The notes below the pieces were generated by a model that saw nothing but the letters and a program-made list of their open reading frames with translations, searched no databases and was not told the DNA's origin. From Lichtheimia corymbifera B2541 (Eukaryota; Mucoromycota; Mucoromycetes; Mucorales; Lichtheimiaceae): a stretch of DNA of 64,000 nt. Within the stretch, counting starts at the first letter, position 1. Every line of letters starts with the position of its first letter. The stretch lies in NCBI GenBank assembly GCA_000697475.1, contig JNEU01000912.1, positions 1 through 64,000 on the forward strand. The letters are read 5' to 3'. The translations under genes were made by a program, and so were the position numbers. Below are positions 1 through 9,799 of the stretch, in pieces.

Positions 1-756
1 GAGGTACGTGCGTCCATGTGATAATAAACCCAGGCTGATACTTTTATAGAGTTCAAATGTCTTTACGGCCGAGGCTGAAATTGCAAAAGCGCCCATTGCT
101 ATGACAATCAATGAGAGAGACATACAACATGCGAAGGAGGTAATATTATCGTCACATGCGTTTGACAAGGATACTGACAGGTTTGACAGGTACGGGATGC
201 CCATAAGGACACACTCAGATGTTTTTACCATTCCAAATCCATGACACGAGAAAAACGTCAACAAGAATATCGCGTTCAAAAATGGAAAGACCGTGTATTG
301 TCATTTGAGAGGAAATGTATGAAAAAGGCGTTGACACAGGAAGCGAAGAAGGCAGGCACACCATTGTCTTCAGCAATCTTCATGATCGGTGGTTCCGGGA
401 TGGGATACGGCTCTACCATCAAAGGATTCATGCGTTATGGCGGTAAATGGTTGCGCGTCAAGCATTCCTACAATTGGCCAGTACTCGTCGTGGACGAGTA
501 CCGAACGTCACAGGTGTGTGCGTTCTGTGGATGGCAGATACAAAGACCTCGAACGGCAAATAAGAAGAAGTCACAAGGTGGTTGTCTTTGCATCAACCCG
601 AAATGTGTCTCGTTTTTGGAAGGGTGTGCCGCTTCTGGTCGCGACACGATGGCAGCTACCAATATTAGTGTTAAAGGAGTGGCATCAACGCAAGGACGAA
701 TCATCAATGGTATGGAACGTAACATTGGTAGCTTTCTTTTAGCGTCAAAGCTGTAG
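1..756 (+). CDS. Fanzor-like (TnpB/OrfB family) RNA-guided nuclease, 3' part, frameshifted
   Basis: C-terminal part of a eukaryotic TnpB homologue (Fanzor), an RNA-guided DNA endonuclease family carried by transposons; the 5' part lies outside the window. In the ORF from 241 the RuvC-II region is VVDEYRTSQVCAFCG with candidate catalytic Glu at residue 86, followed by a zinc ribbon (Cys 93, 96, 117, 122) and the RuvC-III motif GRDTMAATNI with Asp 135. This order is diagnostic of the family. Upstream, an intron is read at 4-49 (GTACGT...TTTTATAG). The exon from 50 stays open to a TGA at 242-244, one base out of frame with the catalytic part. Adding one T to the T-run at 222-226 would join the frames smoothly, so this is either a one-base deletion (decay) or a sequencing error. 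The RuvC-I Asp is not in the window. No transposon ends were found. Family assignment is strong; activity is unknown. Confidence 0.85.
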
Positions 757-758
757 GG

Positions 759-851
759 TATCCCAAGATTAGAATCAATTCATTTCATTGTATACTCCAT
801 CTGTTTTAATGCTTGGTAGCCATCGTCTAGCATGTACCATCTCCTGGGATA
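759..851 (+). other. Inverted repeat directly after the Fanzor stop codon
   Basis: TATCCCAAGA at 759-768 can pair with TCCTGGGATA at 842-851 (one mismatch in ten), closing a loop of about 73 bases that holds smaller self-complementary pieces (ATGCT/AGCAT, TGGTA/TACCA). It begins three bases after the stop at 754-756. TnpB and Fanzor guide RNAs are known to overlap or follow the 3' end of the gene, so this is a candidate guide-RNA scaffold. That link is inference; an ordinary 3' UTR stem is possible. Confidence 0.35.
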
Positions 852-1434
852 GATACGATATCCTTTTTCTCGCATCACAATGACGCATTAGATTTACAGT
901 CTTTGCTCACTCCCCTTTCCCTACTGATAATAAATCGCTTTCATTTGAAGAATATAGCGATAATCAATAGCGATGGATGGTTGAGAATGTAATTTCGTTA
1001 ATCGTTTTACATGAATAAAGGTGATAAAAGTGCAATGGCGTGTCAAAGGGAGGCCATCTAGCAAGCAAATGATATGTTACACTATATACATGCTCATGCG
1101 TTACACCTTCAAATATCCAAAAAATGAAACCCATCTTTCAACACACTTCCAAGCGTAACGTAACGTTGCAGGTAAATAAAAGCAACACATAAACCGATAT
1201 GGAATAAGCAAAGCAACTCTTATTTGGTGATGTGCGTGTGTGTGCGGTGAGTGGGTCATTGCAGCACATGTAGTGTCTTAGTGATAAGCCGTTCCACAGA
1301 AAATCAATGTTTTGCGAGCGAAGCGAGCCAGTTGGTGTCATATATAGAGTGTTAAGAATCACGTGTCCAATAATCGGTGCCTGTGTGTGGAACGGGTGGT
1401 GAATGTCTAATTCATTCTTTCCATTCTACACTCT
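852..1434. other. Intergenic, no gene seen
   Basis: No convincing coding potential on either strand. It holds the 3' flank of the Fanzor fragment and the promoter and 5' UTR of the gene starting at 1435. The last in-frame stop before that gene is TAA at 1408-1410. Confidence 0.6.
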
Positions 1435-2913
1435 ATGGTTGCTCCCGGCGAGTTATTAACGTTTGACTACCGAACAAGTGATTCCACCAGCAGCAGCTGT
1501 ATCGACGACCATTCTGAATCGGCGCTCAAGATTGTGCAGTGGAATGTTGAACGCAACTATGGTAATGACGCCCGTGTATATTCGAACCCCATGGCATTGC
1601 CCTCATGGCTCACCATGCTTTGCATTCGACAATAGAATCCAAGGCCATTATTGATACGTTGAAAGAACTCGATGCCGACGTGTATATTTTGCAAGAAATC
1701 GATATTGGGTGTCGTCGATCCGGGAGCCGTGACCATATGGAAGAGCTATGCAAGGCATTGAAAGTCAAGGGTGGATTTGTATGCGAGTTTCTTGAAATCG
1801 ATAGCCCGATACGGCAGCCGCGAGATGAGGTTGGTTGCGTGATTCACGATATTTCTCATCAATTGTTGCTGATACGTGTGTGGTAGGGTGGTGGCGTGCA
1901 TGGCAATGCCATATTATCCAAGCATGACATTGACTTCAGAGTGCTGCAGCATCAATATCATGGATACGACTGGGATCGTGAGGGTGAAAAACTTCGAGAA
2001 CCAAGGATAGGGTAAGTGATGATGATGATGATGATGATGGAGTCTCCTTATTCACAAGTGGAAAAAAAAGACAGCGATATACATTGGCCGGTACTGTGCA
2101 TGCAGCAGGGTTACCACCCATACTTTGTTACTGCGTTCATTTGGAGGTAAAATTATGGAAAGAACAGGGTATATATATATATATATATGCATATGGCTAA
2201 CATTGCAATAGGTCTTTACCGGAATTATTGGCCGAGTAAGCAGCTTTTCCGAAGTACTGGAAGATGCCCGACAACACAGCAAAACGATCCCGCATCAAGT
2301 GATTGGTGGCGATCTCAACACTATGGCCCATAGTATTGCACGATTATCATGGAAGTACGCAAGGGATCGGTACCGGTTCCTAAGCCTAGGCGAAACCGAG
2401 AGTGGATGGTGGGACAGCCACGTGTTATCTTTTCACGACCATGATGGACCCGTTAATACACAACTCATGCTGGGTGCTGCCCATTTCCTTTTTCCACAAA
2501 GGCTTTCAAGATGGTTGAGTGGCTTTAATGAGGACGTTTTACGCAAAGCACGTAATCCTGGGTTTTATGATCCTTGGCCAGCACAAGAGGTGACACTGGA
2601 GAACCCAGCGTACTTTGGATTGTTCAAGGCTAAGCTGGATTGGACACTGCTGCGGTGTTTGAGAACAGTAAAGCGAGCTCGTGGTAATGACGATTATCGT
2701 GCCAGTGATCACAAGTACCTGATGGTGCAAGTTGTTCCCGATACCACCGAGGAGATCAAACAAGAATATGCATTGTGGAAGCAACGTAGGCGGGAATGGA
2801 ATTATCCTGTTGGGTTGTCATGGTGCAACAAATGGACAATCATGATGACGATGGTGGCCTTCTTAGCAGCAGCAACAAGCATCAATTATTGGGATCTTTC
2901 AGTAGTAGCATAG
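1435..2913 (+). CDS. Endonuclease/exonuclease/phosphatase-fold protein with C-terminal membrane anchor
   Basis: Five exons (1435-1561, 1636-1829, 1887-2011, 2059-2146, 2212-2913) give a continuous 411-residue protein. It has the Mg-dependent EEP (DNase I-like) fold signature: WNVE with Asn 37, LQEID with Glu 63, HGNAILSKHD in exon 3, GGDLNT with Asp 212 and Asn 214, KLDWTLL with Asp 321, and the terminal SDHKYLMV with Asp 344 and His 345. These supply all the usual catalytic and metal-binding positions. Residues about 380-405 are hydrophobic (MMTMVAFLAAA), suggesting a tail-anchored or membrane-attached enzyme; there is no N-terminal signal peptide. The start at 1435 is the first ATG after an in-frame stop at 1408. 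The substrate (phosphoester, lipid phosphate or nucleic acid) cannot be told from sequence. Microsatellites (ATG repeat near 2020, AT repeat near 2171) sit inside introns. Confidence 0.85.
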
Positions 2914-3450
2914 TTGACGTGGGGATTATTGGATGATAAGGATGAGAAAAACAAAGCTACTGTTACCATGATCATCATTCGATTTATTATTATGTATATC
3001 ACTTGATGTGTGTGAGAATGCAGCATTTGCATGAAAATGTGATCTATTGTGTTTTTCTTTTTACAAGCACGTGAGGAGCTGAATGATTTACATCAGCGAC
3101 GATAGTACATGCAACTTCATTGTTACCATATCCATATGCCGTCGATGATGAACATGTAATTGGAATGGGGGAAAGAGAGAGAGATGGATGGATGAAAAGA
3201 GAATGGGAGGATGAGACTATTTTTAACTTGCCCTGGCAATGGTGTATTTCATGTTGAATGCTGAGATTTGATGGGGGAGGTGTACAAGAGGAATTCGGGG
3301 GTGCGAGGAGAAAGTAGACCGCATATGACGACCTGCCGATTAGAGAAACGGGCGTAAAAATGTCAAAAGGGCACAGTGCAAAGATAACCGAGTATCCGAA
3401 CTAAGATCCTCTTTTTCTCTTTCACTCTTTTTCTCATTTACTTTGATTAC
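2914..3450. other. Intergenic, no gene seen
   Basis: Contains the 3' UTR of the EEP gene and, near 3410-3450, a pyrimidine-rich stretch before the kinase-like start at 3451. No open frame with recognisable coding character. Confidence 0.55.
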
Positions 3451-4370
3451 ATGGCACGTCAAGGGACTCCCCACGACGAATATGACCTCTTGGAACAAGT
3501 TGGTACTGGCTCTTTTGGCACAGTCCATAGAGCTCAACACAAGGCAACCCATCAAGTTGTATGTCTCTTTCTTTTTCTCCTCTCCCCCCACAATACACAC
3601 ACACACACACACGCACTTTGACGGTTGTTATCACCACACACACAATACGCAATGCCATATACCGTATCGAATTGTGCTCATGCGGAGTGCCATGGTTAGG
3701 TTGCCATCAAGGTGATGAAGCGGACGAGTCATTCAGCAGAATCCACCAACACGCGTGAATACAAGACACTCAAACAACTTGCTCATAAATGTATTTAGCT
3801 ACACAACCTTGTTTGGGTATATCCATCGTCGTCATATTCAGCACGTGCTCCTTTTACTCTCTCCCATGGTGATAACCAAGCCTGGCTTAGTGCAACCTAA
3901 TTTCGTGATGCCATTGGGGATTTTAGCCAAGTTGTCTTTTCCCAGGAAACAAGGCCGATCTTATTGTCTATACTACGTGCAAGATACGGATGGCTGTTTG
4001 TGATACGTCTCTGCTGTGCCACATGAGAACCAAGGAAGAAGGATTCATTTATCGTCGTTTACTACCATCATTCTGATCCCAAAAACAAGGCGGAAGGATT
4101 CGATGGAACATGTGGACAATGATCTGCTTATGACAATGCTATTTTGTGGATTATGCAAGGTATCATTAAAGGTTGACAAGTAATCCGAGCACACGGACAA
4201 CTCATCATATAACCTTATTACTAGCCCATTGCTCTCATCTATGATAACACGATTCTGTCCTTGACTTGCCGTGGGATACATGTCGATGGGGGATGACCGA
4301 GGGAACGTAACACGAGCGAGCCGTCAATCGTTTGGTCAATTTTACTCCTATGCGTGGTACCATGTATTAT
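3451..4370 (+). pseudogene. Decayed serine/threonine protein kinase (CMGC-like)
   Basis: Exon 1 (3451-3558) and exon 2 (3700 onward), split by a GTATGT...GGTTAG intron with a CA microsatellite, encode a clear kinase N-lobe: EYDLLEQVGTGSFGTVHRA (glycine-rich loop), VVAIKVMKR (VAIK lysine) and TREYKTLKQLAHK. A TAG follows at 3796-3798 where the family continues with the 'H.NIV.LHD' strand. Further on, scattered frames still resemble kinase blocks: DSMEHVDNDLL near 4097 (hinge), ILWIMQGIIK and IRAHGQLII near 4138-4210 (helix E, before the catalytic loop), and FYSYAWYH near 4340 (activation segment before APE). They are in different frames, with stops between, and the catalytic HRD and DFG motifs are not recoverable. 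Regulatory regions look normal, so inactivation may be recent. The exact 3' limit is uncertain. Confidence 0.65.
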
Positions 4371-4708
4371 GTATGTATATGTTATGCAGATGGCGGATGA
4401 AAACAAAAAGGTTGCAAATATAAAAGCTAATGATTGCTGTTCTGTACCTTTCAGCACTCACATCTTTATCAAGACTCGGTGATCAGGAGAGAAAAAAGAT
4501 TACCGTGTTGTACGGGGAAAGGGTATGATAGGAACTTTAAAGGACGTTGTGCAATCTTCAACATAGATAACTCACACACACTTTAGAATTACTGCTCGTG
4601 AGAGACGTGGTGAGTCACATGCTGGTTGAAGCCATTATACTCGATGATATAAATCTCACCATTGACCATTGACATGTCATTTCGCTTGGGCTCTTTCACA
4701 TATCACTT
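4371..4708. other. Spacer between kinase remnant and permease
   Basis: No coding signal. It includes the promoter of the permease starting at 4709; GATATAAATC near 4647 is a plausible TATA element about 60 bases before the ATG. Confidence 0.45.
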
Positions 4709-6630
4709 ATGGCAACAACAACAACAGCTGCTGTCGACGAAAAGAATACCATCCCGCCAAAGGTCTTGGAGGCTTCAATGGATAGCACATCCGATGTTGA
4801 TTTGGAGAAGCAAAAAAAGGCATCCAGCAAATTTGTATACACATCTGAAGAACGCAGGGTGCTGAGGAAGATTAACTTTGCCACGGTGCCGTTTGTTTGT
4901 GTGGTGCTTTACATCCAGGTATATATGTTTATTATTTGTTCTTGGCAGGCATCATGCATCATGTGCAGAAATCTAATCCATGGTATGGCCGTACATAGTT
5001 TATCGACAAGTCAACGCTAAACTTTTCTGCGGTGCTTGGTTTATATGAAGACACCGGCATTGATGGTACCCAATTCAGCTGGCTTGGTTCAATCTTCTAT
5101 GTGGGCTACCTGGCTTTTCAGGTATGTGTAAAATTGGAAAGGGAAACGCAACATTCAAACGGCTGACCTTTGCACTACTGCTACTAGCTTCCCAATCAAT
5201 ACCTTCTTCAGCGTTTACCGACATCAAAATACCTAGGCGTCGTCCTGGTATTATGGGGTGTAAGCTTGGCGTGCACGGCAATTGCAAAGGACTTTTCCCA
5301 GCTGGCTGGGCTTCGGTTCTTGTTAGGCTTTTTCGAGGCATCAACGTATCCTGCCATCTTTTTATTAATCAGCACCTTTTATCGCCGAACGGAGCAAGTG
5401 ACCTGGTTTGGTACCATGTTTATCGCCAATTCTGTTGCAACAACTACAGGCGGCGCTATTGGATATGGCATTGGTAAGGCAATATCAAAAAGATAACGTT
5501 TAGGACAAGACGCTTATCATTTTTATTGTGTATGTCAGGTCGCATGGATGGGCTTCACAACATGAGCGCATGGCAGTGGTATGTATGAATGGGAAGATAT
5601 GGATCTAATATTGGCATTTGGATGAAGGCTAATATAAGAGGGATGGATATTATCAGGTGCATGTTGATATGGGGATGCATTACGGCGTTTTCTGGCATCG
5701 TCTACTTTTTCTTCCTGCCTGATAAGCCAAAATCAAGATGGTTCCGCCTCACACCTGAAGAGGAAAAGATTATTGACGACAGGACACGTGACAACACCGT
5801 CGTACGAAGCAAGATAATTAAACGAGAGCATATGCTGGAAGCTCTCAAGGAACCTCGCTTTTATTGCTGCATGCTCATTTCGTTCTTTCTCAACCTTCAA
5901 AATGGATGCATCACCATCTTCAGTACTCAAATCATCAAAAACATGGGATTCACGGTAAGCAAAATGCAAGGAACAATAGGGTGAGCGTATCTGACAAGCG
6001 TATTCTTGCGTACTAGAACTTGGAATCGATCCTCCTCAATATACCCAAAGGGTTTTCAACCATCCTACTACTGATTTTTGCCATGACCATGAGCAAACGC
6101 TTTGATGTCATTTGTTACATTGGTGCACTAATGAGCCTCATTGCTTTTATTGGTGCCTTACTCCTTGGTGTGCTACCTGTGGGCGGTGTCATGCTTTTAG
6201 GCATTTTCTTGGCTTCAACAAGTCCACCTTACACCATGCTGCAAACGATGATAAGGTAGGCTATTGGGTATTAGGTCTTGATTCAAGGATCGCTCTGATT
6301 GGCATGTACTATAGTAACAATATTACTGGATATACAAAGAAGATCTTTTATACGTCTGGGAACATCGTCATGTACTGTCTTGGAAATTTCGTTGGTCCGC
6401 TCATGATGGTGGATAGTCAGGCTCCCCGGTATATTGGAGGCATGATTGGCTATATGGTGGCAGACGTGTTAGCTGCTGCACTGTTTTTGTATTGCCGATG
6501 GTCCTTTAAGCGGGAAAACAAGCGACGTGAACGCGTGAAAGAAGAAAACAAGGTACCGCCACCACCAGAAAACAGAGAAGAGATTGATTGGACCGATAAG
6601 GAAGATCCTCATTTCGTTTATCGTATATAA
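4709..6630 (+). CDS. MFS permease, anion:cation symporter (allantoate/nicotinate permease-like)
   Basis: Seven exons (4709-4918, 4999-5121, 5188-5473, 5539-5578, 5657-5954, 6017-6255, 6315-6630) join in frame into 503 residues, the normal length for this family. It has a polar N-terminal tail, then a 12-helix major facilitator layout. The first block has NFATVPFVCVVLYIQFIDK and an N-terminal half with LRFLLGFFEASTYPAIFLL, the helix 4 signature of fungal ACS-family transporters (Dal5/Tna1/Vht1 group). The central loop is long and charged (FFLPDKPKSRWF, then EEEKIIDDRTRDN). The C-terminal tail is Arg/Lys/Glu/Pro rich and cytosolic. Exon 4 is only 40 bases. Family members import small organic anions such as allantoate, nicotinate or vitamins at the plasma membrane; the actual substrate cannot be assigned. 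No breaks seen. Confidence 0.9.
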
Positions 6631-6861
6631 TAATAATTTTCGCATGAATCATTCTCCTACATTTTAAGATTGTTGTTCGTTTCCCTAAATGCATTACAAT
6701 GAACAAAAAGGTTGTAAAGAGACAATTTACTGCATTTCAAAACAATGACCCTCATTTGGATGATTTGTAATAATATGCAGGAGGAGTATAGACATCATTT
6801 TTATTGCGAGCGACTCGTACGACGTGGTAGTGTTTAGATCTTAGTAGAGGTGTTGGTATGT

Positions 6862-7524
6862 TTAATCTTCTTCTTCGTCATCTCCGTCGTCATCATCGTC
6901 ATCGTCATCATCACCATGGATACCGTCTCCTGGATCTTCGCCATCCGCATCCTTGTGATGGTGTGCCTTGAGTTTTTGAATATGGGGACCCTCAGCCACG
7001 CCGCCTTCTTCTCGCTTCTTGATGATACCAGCAATGTGGTAACCATGTGAACCAGGGGATAAGGTCTTCAAGAGACTATCTGCTTGTTGTCCAAGTAGTG
7101 GAGAAGATCCACCACCACCACCTTTCTTGAGCTGGTCATTGTCGTCGTTGGGATTACCATCAGGGTCGTCATCTTTGTCATCCAAATCATCGCCATCATC
7201 ATCGTCTTCATCGTCGTCATCATCTTCGTCATCGTCATCATCATCTTCATCATCATCGTCATCGTCTTCATCATCATCGTCATCGTCTTCATCGTCATCA
7301 TCGTCATCCTCTCGTTTGACATTCCTTAATCCTTCAGCCAATTGGCCAAGCGCATCTGCACCTCCTCCTCCATGAGGATCTTGTAAGGCATTTTGTTTCT
7401 CGGCTGCTTCATTGCCAGTCGTGTAAATTTGTACGGTATTCTTTCCTTGTTCTGCTACGGGTGCAGCTTGCACAAGTAGCGCCAACGCTGCCAATGAAAG
7501 TGGTATAAAGTGAAGAGTACGCAT
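6862..7524 (-). CDS. Secreted poly-aspartate protein
   Basis: Single-exon 220-residue protein. The start at 7524 is chosen because it begins a clean signal peptide (MRTLHFIPLSLAALALLVQA, then AP) and lies below a TATA-like element at 7581-7592; an upstream ATG at 7599 would bury the signal. After a dibasic KR at residues 70-71 comes a long run of Asp with scattered Glu (about residues 72-120), then Gly- and Ser-rich sequence, a second KKRE site and a C-terminal Asp/Glu tail. KR sites fit Kex2-type processing in the Golgi. The protein should be disordered and strongly anionic, so Ca2+ or other cation binding in the wall or outside the cell is plausible but unproven. Its plan (signal, AP, KR, acidic repeat) matches the protein at 19354-19959. 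The simple GAY codon repeat could make length unstable. Confidence 0.7.
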   Translation of the reverse strand: MRTLHFIPLSLAALALLVQAAPVAEQGKNTVQIYTTGNEAAEKQNALQDPHGGGGADALGQLAEGLRNVKREDDDDDDEDDDDDDEDDDDDDEDDDDDDEDDDDDEDDDDGDDLDDKDDDPDGNPNDDNDQLKKGGGGGSSPLLGQQADSLLKTLSPGSHGYHIAGIIKKREEGGVAEGPHIQKLKAHHHKDADGEDPGDGIHGDDDDDDDDDGDDEEED

Positions 7525-7580
7525 ACAAAAAAGACAAATAAAAGTTATACCGGGAAAGCCGAATGACATTTGCAGATCAA

Positions 7581-7592
7581 CCTTTTTATAAT
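7581..7592 (-). promoter_or_regulatory. TATA-like element of the poly-Asp gene
   Basis: On the minus strand it reads ATTATAAAAAGG. It lies about 57-68 bases before the start chosen at 7524, which suits a short 5' UTR and argues against the upstream ATG at 7599. Confidence 0.45.
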
Positions 7593-8244
7593 GTTTCATT
7601 GATTGTCACATTGGCACATGGTTCCCAAGGAGTGGTGGTGGGTACATTCTCCTTGTCTGATTTATTGCTTCGAGGAGTCCAGGAAAATCAACCGGTGCAG
7701 CTCTGTTTTTACGGAATGGAACACATAAAGGAGGATAAAAAGTAGCACCTGCTGATGATGATCACTAGTATTATCGATGTTCATTCTTCTTCTTTTGATG
7801 GCTCTTGATCAAACACGAATCATGTATGGTCCATTGTTTAGGTCAACATGGCGTGATTTGAAATAGTGTTTTCGCAACGAAAAGCTTAATGCTGCTGGTG
7901 ATGATGAATGAACCAAGGAGAACCCGCAATAGCATCATGTGCTCACAAAGACATCACTGAGTTGTTGGACTTCTCCTTAATGCTTGCGCCTCCTCACTGA
8001 CAGGATCTCCTTTATTGACAGGGATCCACCATGGCTACAAATTTTATCATCGTCGTTCATGTTTATAGTACCAAAAGTATTTGTATTTGTTTGTGCTGTC
8101 AAAATGTGTGGGTATGTAAAACAATGGTAGCACAAAATGCAGCCTGCATGATGACGGAAATGGCTTAGGCTCGGTTGCTCTTTTGGCAAAGTCTCGGCAA
8201 CGCACACACATTTGCTACTGCTGCTTTCTTGTCTCTCTTTATCT
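7593..8244. other. Divergent promoter region, no gene
   Basis: Lies between the divergently transcribed poly-Asp gene and the MBOAT gene. No coding potential above background on either strand. Confidence 0.5.
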
Positions 8245-9530
8245 ATGACCATTGCGTATTTATTACTCGATAAACTAAAACTCTACAGCAGCTCTACAAT
8301 ACCCGCCTTGCTTTTCTATATCCTCACATGCAAACAACCTCGTGACACGGCAAGCAATGCCATCTTGTCTGCAATCGTGCTATTGAATTTCGTTGTACCT
8401 ATTACCCACAATGGAGCGCATGGCGACATGATTGATCACTCGGTGGTTGCAACCTTGACGAGCTATCTTGGTTTTGGTATGGTACGCTATATGGTCGATC
8501 GACACCAAGGCAAACCCACTGTGCCCTTTTACCGCGTACTCGACATGTGGAATCAGCGACCACCCAGTCAACAGCAAAGCACTGAAGAAAAAACGACATC
8601 ATCCTCCACTCAACAGCCACTCGATACATCGACAATGCAAAGCAACACATTCAAATGGCTCATGTTGGCTATGTTTCGAGTCCTTTTATCCATGCCAGTA
8701 ATGGCTTTTCTGGATGGCTTTTTACGTGTATGCAACGAACCGCCCCTTGATCCATCTTATATCTCTCTTATGCTTTCCGGTCAATGGATTCCAATACCCA
8801 CCTTGTATTACCATGCAATCGCCAGTATCGCTCTTATAATGCATCTCGTCCTTGTGCCAACCGTTTGGCTCGTCATTCACAGCTCAAAGTTATCCTATTT
8901 CGCACTCTTTTCACCAAAGACAATGGCCTCTTACCATGACAAGGTCGCCGAGTTTGTTCAACGCCCACCCTTATTTGACCGGTTATGGCTGGCATCATCT
9001 GTTCATGACATGTGGTCTAGGTATGCTAATGTTTTGGCTGAGCCAAGTAAACAATGTCCCGGCTGACCCTATCATACAATAGACGCTGGCACCAGATATT
9101 CCGATCAGCATTTCGAGACATTGCCTACCTCCCAATAAGACGCTTGTTTCCAAAGAAACCAAAGCTGGGTCGAGCACTTGGAGTCATGTCGGTCTTCATT
9201 TTATCCGGATTGATGCATGATTATATTTTACTTTGCATGGTCGGCTATGAGCAATACGTCACAGTGCCTGGTTTAATGGGAATGCAGTCCACCTTCTTTT
9301 TACTTCAAGGCCTGGGAACAGTCGTATCCAACTACCACGCCATCCCCAAGATACCACGCATCCTAGCGAGACTCTTGACCTTTCTCTTTTTGCTTTACAC
9401 TGCACCCTTTTTTATTGAACCTTACATCCGTATCAGGTTGAACCGCATCGCTCGTGTTCCTGGATATCCACAAACACTTGACCCCTATCTTGGCCCCGTT
9501 TGCCCTTATGGTTCAAGATTAGACATTTAG
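8245..9530 (+). CDS. MBOAT / wax-synthase-like membrane O-acyltransferase
   Basis: Two exons (8245-9020 and 9083-9530) give 407 residues. The join restores SVHDMWSRRWHQIFRSAFRD, the N-terminal signature of the wax-synthase/MBOAT-2 domain, and GLMHDYILL downstream holds the invariant MBOAT histidine. At least seven hydrophobic segments are visible, with a polar Ser/Thr/Gln-rich loop at about residues 112-145. The start is the first ATG; the frame is open a little further upstream but has no ATG there. The family transfers acyl chains from acyl-CoA to hydroxyls in the ER; wax ester, sterol ester and polyketide acyltransferases all share this domain, so the acceptor is unknown. The intron is 62 bp with GTATGC and ACAATAG ends. 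No disruptions seen. Confidence 0.82.
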
Positions 9531-9799
9531 ATGCATACGATATACCATTAAATAGAGCAAGATGTTAGCCGAGAAAATGATGAATAGGCTTATCAAATAA
9601 CTTGTAACCTCATCTCGACATGATGTTGAAAGTATAACCAAGACAATTCAATGATGGAAATGTTGAGGAGAAGCAGGAGAGTCGTTCACATGCAGTGAAA
9701 TGGCAAACGATATGTCACGTGCCAATTAATGAGCTGGAAACCAAGGTATATCTATCATGCCTTGTGCCTGAAGCCATGGCTTCTTGACCCTGTTACACC

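Noticed and set aside
1..49. AATAAACCCAGG near position 24 as the 3' end of another dispersed element
   Set aside because: Only ten bases match and they fall inside the intron preceding the Fanzor exon; no other element sequence is present.
7127..7375. Plus-strand poly-serine frame
   Set aside because: It is the complement of the poly-Asp codons of the secreted protein on the minus strand; it has no signal, start context or domain.
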